Part shown: piece after piece, positions 1 through 8,499 of the stretch | Numbering within the stretch: the stretch's first letter is position 1 | How the letters are laid out: every line of letters starts with the position of its first letter | DNA from: Gaiellasilicea sp963730405 | GTDB taxonomy: Bacteria; Actinomycetota; Thermoleophilia; Gaiellales; Gaiellaceae | Assembly (NCBI GenBank): GCA_963730405.1 | Contig: CAVSRW010000011.1 | Location: 248,001 to 312,000, forward strand | Reading direction: 5' to 3' | DNA: 64,000 bases | Made by a program: the position numbers and the translations under genes | The notes under the pieces: model-generated | What the model saw: only the letters and a program-made list of their open reading frames with translations | Databases searched by the model: none | Told to the model about the DNA's origin: nothing

Positions 1-2
1 CG

Positions 3-641
3 GCGCGAAACGCCCGCGCCAAGGCGCTGAAGCAGAAGGATCCGGAGCTCGCTGCGGAGGTGGCGGCGCTGCCGAAGCCGTCGGTGGCGGCCGGCGCGCT
101 GAACGAGCTCGCGCGCGAGGACCCGTCCGAGGTGCGGGCGCTGATCCAATCCGGCAAGCGGCTGCGAGCCGCGCAGGAGGCCGCCGTCGCGGGCAAGAGC
201 GGCGCCGACCTGAACGAGGCGGTCGCCGAACATCGCGCGGCCCTCGACCGCGTCACGCGCGACCTGCGTCGGCGCAAGCTGTCCGGCGCCACGCTCGAGA
301 AGGCGACGCAGACGCTGCGCGTCGCCTCGATCGACCCGGAGCTCTGGCCGCTGCTCGAACGCGGAGTCCTCCAGGAGGACCTCACCGCCTCCGGCTTCGG
401 CCTCGATCCGGCGCTCGTGGTCGAGCGGCCGAAGTCGGCGACGGCGAAGCCGAAGCAACCACCCACTCCGTCGAAGGCCGAGCTGGCGGCCGAGCGCAAG
501 CGGCAGGAGGCCCGGGACCGCCTCGAGGAGGCGGAAGCGGCACTCGCCGAGGCCGAGAAGCAGGCCCGAGAAGCGGCGCGTGCCGTCGATCGCGCTGCCG
601 CCGAGGTCGAGCGGGCGCGGCGACGGGTCGAGGGCTCCTGA
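3..641 (+). CDS. Hypothetical charged, coiled-coil protein (5' partial)
   Basis: The frame is open from the first bases of the window, so the gene starts upstream; a GTG at 60 is only an internal candidate start. The visible part is about 212 residues. It has an Ala/Leu/Arg-rich helical N-terminal region (ALNELAREDPSEVRAL), then a Pro/Lys linker, then a highly charged C-terminal heptad-like helix rich in E, A, R and K (AERKRQEARDRLEEAEAAL) that looks like a coiled coil. There is no signal peptide or membrane segment in the visible part and no enzymatic motif. It ends 67 nt before the peroxiredoxin gene on the same strand. The function is unknown; a DNA- or polymer-associated structural role is only a guess. 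Confidence 0.7.
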   Translation, partial: ARNARAKALKQKDPELAAEVAALPKPSVAAGALNELAREDPSEVRALIQSGKRLRAAQEAAVAGKSGADLNEAVAEHRAALDRVTRDLRRRKLSGATLEKATQTLRVASIDPELWPLLERGVLQEDLTASGFGLDPALVVERPKSATAKPKQPPTPSKAELAAERKRQEARDRLEEAEAALAEAEKQAREAARAVDRAAAEVERARRRVEGS

Positions 642-708
642 CGCGTTTCGCGAGCCGACCCCGCGCGGGTACAGTCGGCAGCAGTTCAAGGCGGACAGGA
701 GGGCAACA

Positions 709-1368
709 ATGGCTTTGCAGATCGGCGACACGGCACCCGACTTCGAGGCGGAGAGCACCGAGGGGCGGATCAGCTTCCACGACTGGATCGGCGACGCGTG
801 GGCGGTCATCTTCTCGCATCCGAAGGACTTCACGCCGGTGTGCACGACCGAGCTTGGCTACATGGCGAAGATCAAGCCCGAGTTCGACCGGCGCGGCGTG
901 AAGGTGATCGGGCTCTCGGTCGACCCCACGGAGCGGCACCAGGACTGGGCGAAGGACATCGAGGAGACCCAGGGACAGGCGCCCAACTACCCGATCATCG
1001 CCGATCACGACTTCCAGGTCTCGAAGGCGTACGGGATGCTGGCCTCGAGCGTCGAGGGCGACCCGCTCGCGCGCACGCCGGCCGACAACCAGACCGTACG
1101 GAACGTCTTCGTCGTCGGCCCCGACAAGAAGATCAAGCTCATCCTCGTCTACCCGATGACGACCGGCCGCAACTTCGACGAGGTGCTGCGCGTGATCGAC
1201 TCGCTCCAGCTGACCGCGAAGCACAAGGTGGCGACGCCGGTCAACTGGCGGCAGGGCGAGGACGTGATCATCGCCGGCTCGGTCTCGGACGACGAGGCGC
1301 GGGAGACGTACCCGGACGGCTGGGAGTCGCCGAAGCCGTACATCCGGATCGTGCCGCAGCCCAACTGA
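709..1368 (+). CDS. 1-Cys peroxiredoxin (Prx6/AhpC-TSA family)
   Basis: A 219-residue thiol peroxidase that reduces hydrogen peroxide and organic hydroperoxides in the cytoplasm. The thioredoxin fold carries the peroxidatic motif PKDFTPVCTTE with Cys45, with a conserved Arg in NQTVRNVF about 80 residues later. The long C-terminal extension (VATPVNWRQGEDVIIAGSVS) is the Prx6-type C-terminal domain, which separates it from the shorter AhpC forms; no resolving Cys is evident. The frame is open further upstream, but ATG 709 is chosen because AGGAGG lies at about 698-703 with good spacing and the protein then starts at MALQIGDTAPDF, the usual family start. The next gene downstream is convergent, with only a few bases between. 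Confidence 0.95.
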   Translation: MALQIGDTAPDFEAESTEGRISFHDWIGDAWAVIFSHPKDFTPVCTTELGYMAKIKPEFDRRGVKVIGLSVDPTERHQDWAKDIEETQGQAPNYPIIADHDFQVSKAYGMLASSVEGDPLARTPADNQTVRNVFVVGPDKKIKLILVYPMTTGRNFDEVLRVIDSLQLTAKHKVATPVNWRQGEDVIIAGSVSDDEARETYPDGWESPKPYIRIVPQPN

Positions 1369-1372
1369 GGCA

Positions 1373-3289
1373 TCAGGGGACGGAGAGCGAGATCTCGGGG
1401 GGCAGCTCCCCGGGCTCTCCCTCCGCCTCGAGCTCGAGGCGGACGCGCGCGTCGAAGTAGAGGTACGTGGTCGTGAGCGCGACGAACGGCATCGCGACCG
1501 CGTTGATGACGCCGGCGACCACGTTGGCGAGAGAGAGCGGCGCCTCCGTCGCGACGATCAGCACGGTCCCGAGGAGCGTGCCCACCGCGAGCGGGATCAG
1601 CGTCCCGAGCCCGACGATCGATGCGACCCGCAACCAGCGGCGGCGGACGAGCGCGCCGCTGCGCCGAAGCGACTCCCGCGCCGGCAGGCCCTCCAGCTCC
1701 ACGACCTGTGCGAGCAGGGAGAAGCGAACGGCAAGCCAGATCGCGACCGGGGCGAGGACGACGGTGGCGCTGAGCGCGATGCAGAGCGCGACCGCGATCG
1801 CCGTCGCGCCGAAGAGCGTGCGGGCGCGCATCAGGGCACGTTTATAGGCGTCGATCGGGCCGATCGAGCCGCCCTCGTCGAGGCGAGCAACGGCGCAGGC
1901 CGTCGCCGCCTGGACGAGCGCGACGCCGAAGAAGGTGAGTGCGGTGCCGATTGCGACCCCGAGGAGCGCCAGCGCACCCGCACTTTCCCCGGAGACGTCG
2001 ACTCCGGCGAGCCCGAAGCCGCCGAAGACGATCGACTGGAGCAGTGCGATCAGGATCGAGACCGGGATCAGCAACAGGCCGATCCCGATGAACAGCCGGA
2101 AGTGAGCGAGGTACATGCGCCCGGCGCCGGCGAGGATCTGGCCCCAGGCCCGGCGGCGCCCGGCGCGGAGAGGCGCCGTCGGACGCCACGTCGTCCGCGT
2201 GGTCGCGAACGCCGCGAGCGCGAGCAGCGCCGCGAGCAGGATGAGCGTCTTCGCCGGGTCGCGGAGCAGCCGGACGAGCGCGCTGGAGCCGCGCGCGACG
2301 ACCGAGCAGAAACCGTCCGTTGCCTGCGTCCCGAACAGGCCGCCCGTCGGGACCGCATACGACCGCTCGCGCCAGTCCTCCGACACGACGATCGGCTCGC
2401 TCCACGATCGCTTCATGTTCGGCCCGGTCGGGCCGTTGAAGAACGCCTCCTGCAGCTCGCCCCAGCGGCCCTCGAACGTGATCCACGGCAGCTCTCTGCG
2501 CGCCGCCGCGGCGTCGCTCGGGATCGTCACGACGTCGGGGTCGAGCTCGTTGTGCGGGCCGCGGGTGTCGTCGCAGCCGACGCCCTGCTCGCCGGAGCTG
2601 CCGAGGAAGAGGGCGTCGTCGAAGAAGTTCGCGTGCGAGCCCGCCGCCGGGTAGACGACCGGCCGGCGGCCGTCCACGAGCTCGAGCTTCTCGTCGTCCC
2701 AGTCGGCCAGCTCCGAGCCCTCGTGCTGGCTGTAGCCGACCGCAACCGGATCCTGATCGAGCGCTGCACGCGCGTCGGCCGCGTCGAAGAGGAGCTGGAC
2801 GTTCTCCCAGTCGCCCTCGTGGAGGTTGTTCCAGTCGTTGTAGGCGTAGAAGAGCCAGTACTGGAGCGCGAGCCGCCCCGGGTGCGCCGGGTCGGTCGCG
2901 ACATGCGCGTAGACCGTCGGTGCGTGATCCTCGGTGATCCGGTCCGCCCACTGCTCGTACGAGCAGCCGGGATCGAGCGCCCCTCCCGGGAAGTCGAGGT
3001 GGTACTCGTAGAGGTCGACGAGGTCGTCCGCGGTGGGGCCGACCTCGATCAGGTCGAGTGCGTTCCACGGCCCACGCAGCGCGACCGTCGGCTCGTCGAA
3101 GAGCGCCTCGACGTCCATCGGCTCGTACGGCTCGCCGGGGCCGCACTCCTCGAGCTGCTCGACGAGCCGGACGACGGGCGCATGCCGCTCCGCGAGCTCG
3201 ATCTCGTCGCCGAGCGCGGCCGCCGCACCGGCGGCGCCGGCCAGCGCGACCAGCGCAGCTGCCGCAACGGCTGCGACGCGCACGTTCAT
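1373..3289 (-). CDS. Secreted/membrane Vps62-like domain protein
   Basis: The protein has 638 residues. An N-terminal signal-like helix (residues 1-27) is followed by a domain resembling the Vps62/DUF946 family: YWLFYAYNDWNNLHEGDWE, a later VYPAAGSHANFF and a WGE segment are typical of that fold. The C-terminal half (from about residue 355) has several long hydrophobic segments and resembles the membrane part of DUF7544/GDPD-type integral proteins. So a probably extracytoplasmic globular domain is joined to a multi-pass membrane domain. No catalytic residues can be assigned. The gene stands alone, convergent with the peroxiredoxin gene; the next gene on the same strand is about 150 nt upstream. 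The family call is good, the function unknown. Confidence 0.8.
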   Translation of the reverse strand: MNVRVAAVAAAALVALAGAAGAAAALGDEIELAERHAPVVRLVEQLEECGPGEPYEPMDVEALFDEPTVALRGPWNALDLIEVGPTADDLVDLYEYHLDFPGGALDPGCSYEQWADRITEDHAPTVYAHVATDPAHPGRLALQYWLFYAYNDWNNLHEGDWENVQLLFDAADARAALDQDPVAVGYSQHEGSELADWDDEKLELVDGRRPVVYPAAGSHANFFDDALFLGSSGEQGVGCDDTRGPHNELDPDVVTIPSDAAAARRELPWITFEGRWGELQEAFFNGPTGPNMKRSWSEPIVVSEDWRERSYAVPTGGLFGTQATDGFCSVVARGSSALVRLLRDPAKTLILLAALLALAAFATTRTTWRPTAPLRAGRRRAWGQILAGAGRMYLAHFRLFIGIGLLLIPVSILIALLQSIVFGGFGLAGVDVSGESAGALALLGVAIGTALTFFGVALVQAATACAVARLDEGGSIGPIDAYKRALMRARTLFGATAIAVALCIALSATVVLAPVAIWLAVRFSLLAQVVELEGLPARESLRRSGALVRRRWLRVASIVGLGTLIPLAVGTLLGTVLIVATEAPLSLANVVAGVINAVAMPFVALTTTYLYFDARVRLELEAEGEPGELPPEISLSVP

Positions 3290-3440
3290 CCGGCCCGCGC
3301 ACCCATCGCGAGATCATCCCACGGCTCGGCACGCGGCACTGAAAGGGATCGCCGGCGACGTTGCAGTGCACCGTCTCCGCGCGCCGGCCGAAGCATGAGC
3401 GGGGCGGCGGGGAGCGACCCGCCACCCCGCTCTGGCTCGA

Positions 3441-5003
3441 TCAACCCTCGCCGGGCACCTCGAACAGCGGGCACACGAGCGATCCGGGCGTGAGCCCCGA
3501 CACCGGCACCGCGGCAAGCGGATCCGCCTTGCGCGCCGGCTCCTGGACGGTCGGCATCTTGGCCGAGGCCGAGGGCCCGCCCGCGAGGCGCAGGATCTCG
3601 ACCCCGCGGCTCATGTCGAAGAGGTAGATCAGGTCGCCGCGCCACGCGACATCCCACGACAGCGAGCTCGGGTTCGCGACCGGGTCGGTCCCGGTCACGT
3701 AGTAGTAGCCCACCTGGCGCAGGTTCCGGGCGTCGGACGCGTCGATCAGGCGCAGCCCCTGGCCGTACCAGGCGGCAGCGACCGTCGACCCCTCGACCTC
3801 GAAGTAGTGCGCCGAGCACGACTGGCTCGGTGAGGTCGTCGTGCCGGCATCCTGCGTCGGGTGGAACGCGCTCAGCGCGTTCATCCGGTACGGCTGCGCC
3901 GGCGTCGAGTTGGTCGCCGGCTCGCCGCCGAGCGAGTCGGTGATGTCGGCGGCAACGATCCGGCCGCTTGCACTGCACGGTCCGGTGAAGTCCTCCTCGG
4001 TCATCAGGACGACGTTCCCGTCCGGCACCCCCGCGGCGCGGATCTCGCCGCTCAGCGGCCTCGCGGCGTTGTGGATGAAGTCGGTCTGCGGCTGGGCGAC
4101 GCCGTCCGGGCCGCCCTCGACGCCCCCACCGGCGATCAGGATCGGATCCCACGGCCGGGCGTTCCGCATCTCGTCGGTCCGCGGATCGCGCCAGCGGCCC
4201 TTCGTCGCGTAGCCCAGCAGGCCGCCGCGGCCGCTCGTCCAGGCGATCCCGTTGTCGTCGACGTCGACGTCGTGCGAGTAGTCGGTGAGCCCGTCGTTGC
4301 GCCAGAGATCGATCGGCTCCGGGAAGACGTGCGGCTGCGTCGGATTCCGGAGGTCGGTCACCCAGATCGGCCTGCCGTCGCCGCGGCCGCCGGGCGTGAA
4401 CGGCCCGAGATACGCGAGGTCGTCGCGCCTCGCCGGCCCGCCGGCCCAGACGTAGTTGCACCCGTCGATGCAGCTGACCGTGTGGCCCGCGGGCAGATCG
4501 ACGAAGTCACCCACCTGCCGGAGGTTCTCCGGATCGCCGTACGAGATCACGTAGAAGCCCGAGCGGCAGTCCGGGTCGCGGTTCTTCGAGCCGAGCGTCC
4601 CGATCCCCGGGCAGCCCGCCTGATCGACGTCGTCATGGCGCGGGTCCAGCGCGCCGATGATCAGGTTGCGGCGGACGTCGATGTCCATGTCCTCGTCCTG
4701 CCAGTACCCGTTCGGGCCCAGGATCCCGGGGGGCTGGAACGTGTCGAGCACCTGTGGGCTCGTCGGGTCGCTGACGTCCACCGTCTTGAAGCCGAAGCGG
4801 CCGGTGATGATCAGGATGTCGCGGCCGCGCACCTTGTCGAACTTCCCTTCGACCACCTGGGACGTCCCGGGTACGCGCGTGACGTACTCCAGCGAATCGG
4901 AGATCTGCGCGCCGGCCGGCGGCTCGGCCTGCGGTGCGGCTCCCGCCCCGATCCCCAGCAGGCCTGCCAGGACGGCGCCGACGATGAGTCCAAATCTCAT
5001 CAT
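3441..5003 (-). CDS. Secreted LVIVD-repeat beta-propeller protein
   Basis: A 520-residue exported protein of the LVIVD-repeat group, whose short repeats build a beta-propeller, usually at the cell surface. Repeat-like strands are visible as FKTVDVSDPTSPQVLDTF, PIWVTDLRNPTQPHVF, LRLIDASDARNLRQVGYY and the last blade ending GVEILRLAG. A signal peptide follows the start (MMRFGLIVGAVLAGLLGIG). The frame stays open to 5066, but ATG 5003 is preferred because AAGGAGGAG sits about six bases upstream and because it places the signal peptide at the N-terminus. The ligand or activity is not known. The hydrolase gene on the same strand ends 37 nt upstream, so the two may be co-transcribed. Confidence 0.82.
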   Translation of the reverse strand: MMRFGLIVGAVLAGLLGIGAGAAPQAEPPAGAQISDSLEYVTRVPGTSQVVEGKFDKVRGRDILIITGRFGFKTVDVSDPTSPQVLDTFQPPGILGPNGYWQDEDMDIDVRRNLIIGALDPRHDDVDQAGCPGIGTLGSKNRDPDCRSGFYVISYGDPENLRQVGDFVDLPAGHTVSCIDGCNYVWAGGPARRDDLAYLGPFTPGGRGDGRPIWVTDLRNPTQPHVFPEPIDLWRNDGLTDYSHDVDVDDNGIAWTSGRGGLLGYATKGRWRDPRTDEMRNARPWDPILIAGGGVEGGPDGVAQPQTDFIHNAARPLSGEIRAAGVPDGNVVLMTEEDFTGPCSASGRIVAADITDSLGGEPATNSTPAQPYRMNALSAFHPTQDAGTTTSPSQSCSAHYFEVEGSTVAAAWYGQGLRLIDASDARNLRQVGYYYVTGTDPVANPSSLSWDVAWRGDLIYLFDMSRGVEILRLAGGPSASAKMPTVQEPARKADPLAAVPVSGLTPGSLVCPLFEVPGEG

Positions 5004-5040
5004 GAGGCTCCTCCTTCCTCGAACTCGCCCCGGCATCCTT

Positions 5041-5847
5041 TCAATCCCTGGTGTCGCCTGCGTCACCTCCCAGAAACCGCGTCAGCTCGTCGGCAACGAG
5101 CTCGGGAGCCGTCAGCGTCGCCACGTGCGCCTGGCCCGGCAGCACCGCGATCCGTGCCTGTGGGACGGCGCCGCGGATCAGCTCGGCGGCTTCGCGCGCC
5201 CAGGGCGGGCTCTCCTCGCCGAGGAGCAGCAGCATCGGAGCCGCAAGCCCGGCGAAGCGCTCCCGCTCGATGCGGTACTCCTCTTCGGCTCGGATCTCGC
5301 GCGCGATCGTGTGCACCGCGGCGACTCGGGCCGGCCAGACCGGGGAGGCGCGGATCTGGCCCAGCTCGGCCTCGGTCAGCCCGAACGACCGGTACGCGGC
5401 GGCCAGCGCCTCCTCGTCCTCGCCCGTCTCGAGCAGCGCCGCCATCCGCTCGACGTCTGCGCGCGGCACGACCCGGATGCCCGGCGAGCCCTCGTAGAGG
5501 ACGAGCCGGCGCAGGCTTCGCAGCCGCGGTGCCGCGGCAAGCGCGACGGTCGCGCCGAACGAGTGGCCGAACACGTCCGCGGGGCCGTCGAGCGACTCGA
5601 CGACACACGCGAGGTCGTCGAGCTCGTGCTCGAACGCGTAGTCGGGCGAGTCCCCGCTCTCACCCCGCCCCCGCCGGTCGAGCGCGTAGAGCGTGAAGCG
5701 CTCCGCGAGCAGCGGCGCGACGAATCTGAAGCTCGTGTGGTCGGACGCCGTCCCGTGCACGAGGACGAGCGGCGGGCCGTGCCCGCTGCGGCGGTACGCG
5801 ATCCGCGTGCCGTCCCCCGAGGTCACGTGCCCGGCAGTGGCGGGCAC
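5041..5847 (-). CDS. Alpha/beta hydrolase
   Basis: A 268-residue serine hydrolase of the alpha/beta fold, without a signal peptide, so cytoplasmic. It shows the oxyanion motif VLVHGTAS near residue 30, an ALDRRGRGES strand-loop, the nucleophile elbow GHSFG with Ser at about residue 95, and a C-terminal GQAHVATL segment carrying the catalytic His. The lid region is short. The substrate cannot be told from the sequence; close families include haloperoxidase-like and ester hydrolases. It starts at ATG just inside the tRNA-Ala gene's 3' flank and is followed at short distance by the LVIVD gene. Confidence 0.88.
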   Translation of the reverse strand: MPATAGHVTSGDGTRIAYRRSGHGPPLVLVHGTASDHTSFRFVAPLLAERFTLYALDRRGRGESGDSPDYAFEHELDDLACVVESLDGPADVFGHSFGATVALAAAPRLRSLRRLVLYEGSPGIRVVPRADVERMAALLETGEDEEALAAAYRSFGLTEAELGQIRASPVWPARVAAVHTIAREIRAEEEYRIERERFAGLAAPMLLLLGEESPPWAREAAELIRGAVPQARIAVLPGQAHVATLTAPELVADELTRFLGGDAGDTRD

Positions 5848-5859
5848 ATCAGTCCTTCA

Positions 5860-5932
5860 TGGAGCTAGGCGGGCTCGAACCGCCGACCTCCTGGGTGCGA
5901 TCCAGGCGCTCTCCCAGCTGAGCTATAGCCCC
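5860..5932 (-). tRNA. tRNA-Ala (anticodon CGC)
   Basis: A full 73-nt cloverleaf reads on the minus strand. The acceptor GGGGCTA pairs with TAGCTCC (one G-U), followed by discriminator A. The anticodon stem CCTGG/CCAGG closes the loop ATCGCAC, giving anticodon CGC. The T arm contains GGTTCGAGCC. No CCA is encoded. A -10 like TACAAT lies about 11 bases before the 5' end. Confidence 0.95.
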
Positions 5933-5942
5933 TCGGCCGCGC

Positions 5943-5948
5943 ATTGTA
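5943..5948 (-). promoter_or_regulatory. Probable -10 element of tRNA-Ala
   Basis: TACAAT on the minus strand, embedded in CGCTACAATG, lies 11 nt upstream of the mature tRNA 5' end. The same CGCTACAATG context occurs in front of the SRP RNA at 57631-57636, which supports its role as a stable-RNA promoter core. No convincing -35 is seen. Confidence 0.55.
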
Positions 5949-6085
5949 GCGCGTCGGTCGAGCACCGCCACCGGCGACGAGGGCGCCCCTGGGACGCGCG
6001 GATGAGCCGTCGATGGCTTGCGTAGCGGCATTCGCACTCCGGATCGACCGTGAGCCGACTGTCATACAGCCGGGCCGACCTTGGG

Positions 6086-7330
6086 TCAAGGCGCGCGCGC
6101 CTGGAGCGACTCGAGCCGGTCGATCGCCGCCATCCGCGGGAAGAGCTTCGGCCAGACGAGCGCGCAGAGGATCGTCAGCGAGCCACCGATCACGACGGCC
6201 GGCGCGGCGCCGACGAGCGCGGCGGCGGCGCCCGACTCGAAGGCACCGAGCTCGTTCGAGGCGCTGATGAAGACCATCTCGACGGCGTTGACGCGGCCGC
6301 GGAGTGCATCCGGGGTCGCGAGCGCGGTGATCATCGAGCGGATGTTCATGCTGATCATGTCCGCGAAGCCGCTCACCGCGAGCGCGGCGAACGAGAGCGG
6401 GAACGAGTGCGAGAGGCCGAAGACGACCATGCTCGCGCCGAAGACGGCGACGACGATCAAGAGCTTCCGCCCCACCGTCCCCTGCAGCGGCCGGCGGGTG
6501 AGCATGATCCCGGCGAGCATCGCGCCGACTGCGGGCGCGCTCCGGAGCACGCCGAGCCCCACCGGGCCGACGTCGAGGATGTCGCGGGCGAACACCGGCA
6601 GCAGCGCGACGGCGCCGCCGAAGAGGACGGCGACGAGGTCGAGCGAGATCGCGCCCAGCAGGACGGGCGTCCGGCGGACGAAGCGGAGACCGGCGAGCAG
6701 GGAGGCAACCCGCGAGCCTCCGCCCACGTCGAACGGCGCCTCCTCGATCTCCCGCGGCTTCATCGGGAGCACGAACGCGACCGAGATCAGCATCAGCACC
6801 GCGCCCGTGGCGTAGACGATGTCCGGGCCGAGCGCGAAGAGGAGGCCGCCGACCGCGGGGCCGACGACGACGACGCCCTGGAAGACGGTCGAGCGGAGCG
6901 CGATCGCGCTCGGGAGCAACTCGAACGGGACGAGCGTCGGCGTCATCGAGCGGATCGCGGGATTGCCGAGCGCCGCCGTGCAGCCGCTCGCGAACGAGAG
7001 CGCGAGGAAGGGCCAGAGCTCGTCGGCGCCGTTGAGGCTGACGAGGAGCAGGAGGACGGTGATCGCCGCGTCGGCCGCGAGCGCGCCCGCGTAGATGAGT
7101 TTCCGCGGCAACCGGTCTGCCAGCGCTCCCGCCGGCAGCGCGAAGAGGAGCAGCGGCAGGAACTCGGCCAGTCCGACGAGGCCGAGATGGAAAGGGTTCC
7201 GCGCGATGTCGTAGACCTGCCAGCCGACCGCGACGAAGACCATCTCGCGGCCGAAGCCGTACGAGATGCTCGATCCGAGCGAGAGCGAGTAGTCGCGAAC
7301 CTGGAGGACCGGTGGCAGCCGCCGCTTCAT
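6086..7330 (-). CDS. MFS transporter (MFS_3 / EntS-like)
   Basis: A 414-residue major facilitator with about twelve hydrophobic segments. The cytoplasmic loop-2 motif appears as GALADRLPRK (about residue 70), the usual G-x-x-x-D-R-x-G/P-R-K signature. The N-terminal GFGREMVFVAVGWQVYDI resembles the MFS_3 group that includes the enterobactin exporter EntS and many uncharacterised actinobacterial efflux proteins. The substrate is unknown. It is divergent from the MDR dehydrogenase gene, with about 190 nt between them that hold a perfect inverted repeat at 7421-7442. Confidence 0.88.
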   Translation of the reverse strand: MKRRLPPVLQVRDYSLSLGSSISYGFGREMVFVAVGWQVYDIARNPFHLGLVGLAEFLPLLLFALPAGALADRLPRKLIYAGALAADAAITVLLLLVSLNGADELWPFLALSFASGCTAALGNPAIRSMTPTLVPFELLPSAIALRSTVFQGVVVVGPAVGGLLFALGPDIVYATGAVLMLISVAFVLPMKPREIEEAPFDVGGGSRVASLLAGLRFVRRTPVLLGAISLDLVAVLFGGAVALLPVFARDILDVGPVGLGVLRSAPAVGAMLAGIMLTRRPLQGTVGRKLLIVVAVFGASMVVFGLSHSFPLSFAALAVSGFADMISMNIRSMITALATPDALRGRVNAVEMVFISASNELGAFESGAAAALVGAAPAVVIGGSLTILCALVWPKLFPRMAAIDRLESLQARAP

Positions 7331-7420
7331 CGGACGGCGAGGCTATCCAGAGCTGTCGACGCAACGAGGATCTGAGCCGTCGCCGCACGCTGGACTGCAC
7401 GATGCGGCGTCCTCAGTCGC

Positions 7421-7442
7421 GCCGATATGCCTGCATATCGGC
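7421..7442. promoter_or_regulatory. Perfect inverted repeat in a divergent intergenic region
   Basis: GCCGATATG, four-base spacer CCTG, then CATATCGGC: nine perfect base pairs. It lies between the divergent MFS gene and the first MDR dehydrogenase gene. It could be an operator for either or both, or an RNA hairpin in the leader of one of them. A second, looser pair CGCCGCA/TGCGGCG brackets 7381-7409. Confidence 0.4.
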
Positions 7443-7523
7443 ACTCCCTGCGTCCTTGCCTCGCACCGCCCAGCGCACGCCGACGACGAGCCGACGTCAC
7501 GTCGACAGCTCTACGATGCGGGC

Positions 7524-8351
7524 GTGCGTGCGGTCGTGCTCGACGGAGACGGACAGCCTCGCCTGGCCGACGCGCCGGCGCCGCGCGAGCCGATGCAGGT
7601 GCTCGCCTGCGGGCTCTGCGGCTCCGACGTGGAGAAGATCGGCGTCGCGCCCGCGGGGACGGTTCTCGGGCACGAAGTGGTCGGGCGGCGCCCGGACGGA
7701 GCGCGCGTCGCGTTGATCCACCACCTCCCCTGCGGGGAGTGCAAGCGGTGCCGCTCCGGCCACGAGTCGACCTGCGAGCGGTTCTCCGCCCCGACGATCG
7801 TCCCGGGCGGCTTCGCCGAGCAGGTCGAGGCCGCGGACGGGATCGAGCTGCCCGGCTCCGTGGACGACGCGACCGGGACGTACCTGGAGCCGCTCGCCTG
7901 CGTTCTGCGCGGCGCGGAACGCGTGCCGTCCGGCCGCGTGCTCGTCGTCGGCCAGGGCTTCGTCGGCCGGCTCTTCGCCGAGGTGCTGCGCACGCGGGGC
8001 GACGAGGTCTACGCAGTCGATGCGCGGCCGGAGCGCTCCGGCCGAACGCCCGACGGGCCGGTCGACGCCGCTGTCCTCTGCGCGCCCGCGGCGCCGCTCG
8101 AGGCGGTCGCGCCCGGTGGCACCGTGCTCGTCTTCTCGCCCGCCGCGCCCGTCGACCTCGACCTCGTCTACCGGAACGAGCTGACGCTGACCGGCTCCCG
8201 CTCGGCGACGCCGCGGCACATGCGCGAGGCGCTCGAACTGCTCCCGCGGCTCGACCCGCCGGAGCCGACCGTGCTGCCGCTCGAGCGGTTCGAGCACGGG
8301 CTCGAGCTCTACCGCTCCGGCCGGGCGCTCAAGGTCGTCTACACGCCGTGA
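7524..8351 (+). CDS. Zinc-type medium-chain dehydrogenase (compact)
   Basis: A 275-residue MDR-family oxidoreductase, short for a family usually near 340. The GroES-like domain keeps catalytic zinc motifs CGLCGSD and GHEVVG and a structural-zinc lobe with Cys at CGECKRC and STCERF. The NAD(P)-binding domain is compact: VLVVGQGFVGRLFAE is the Rossmann glycine loop, after EPLACVLRGAE. Similarity is to polyol/threonine-type dehydrogenases, so an alcohol or sugar substrate is likely but unproven. Start is GTG 7524. It is followed by a second MDR gene and a bicupin gene on the same strand, suggesting a small catabolic operon. Confidence 0.85.
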   Translation: MRAVVLDGDGQPRLADAPAPREPMQVLACGLCGSDVEKIGVAPAGTVLGHEVVGRRPDGARVALIHHLPCGECKRCRSGHESTCERFSAPTIVPGGFAEQVEAADGIELPGSVDDATGTYLEPLACVLRGAERVPSGRVLVVGQGFVGRLFAEVLRTRGDEVYAVDARPERSGRTPDGPVDAAVLCAPAAPLEAVAPGGTVLVFSPAAPVDLDLVYRNELTLTGSRSATPRHMREALELLPRLDPPEPTVLPLERFEHGLELYRSGRALKVVYTP

Positions 8352-8499
8352 GCTTGCTCACGTTCCTGGGGCGCCGCTCGCGTCGCGTAGTCCGGTGGGA
8401 CAGTACGGCGGTACGGCCCGCCGGATGGAGCGGCGCGAGCGGCGCCAGCCGTTCGCGGAGCCCGGCTCCGCCGGGCGGGAGCGAAAGGCGGCCAGGGAC

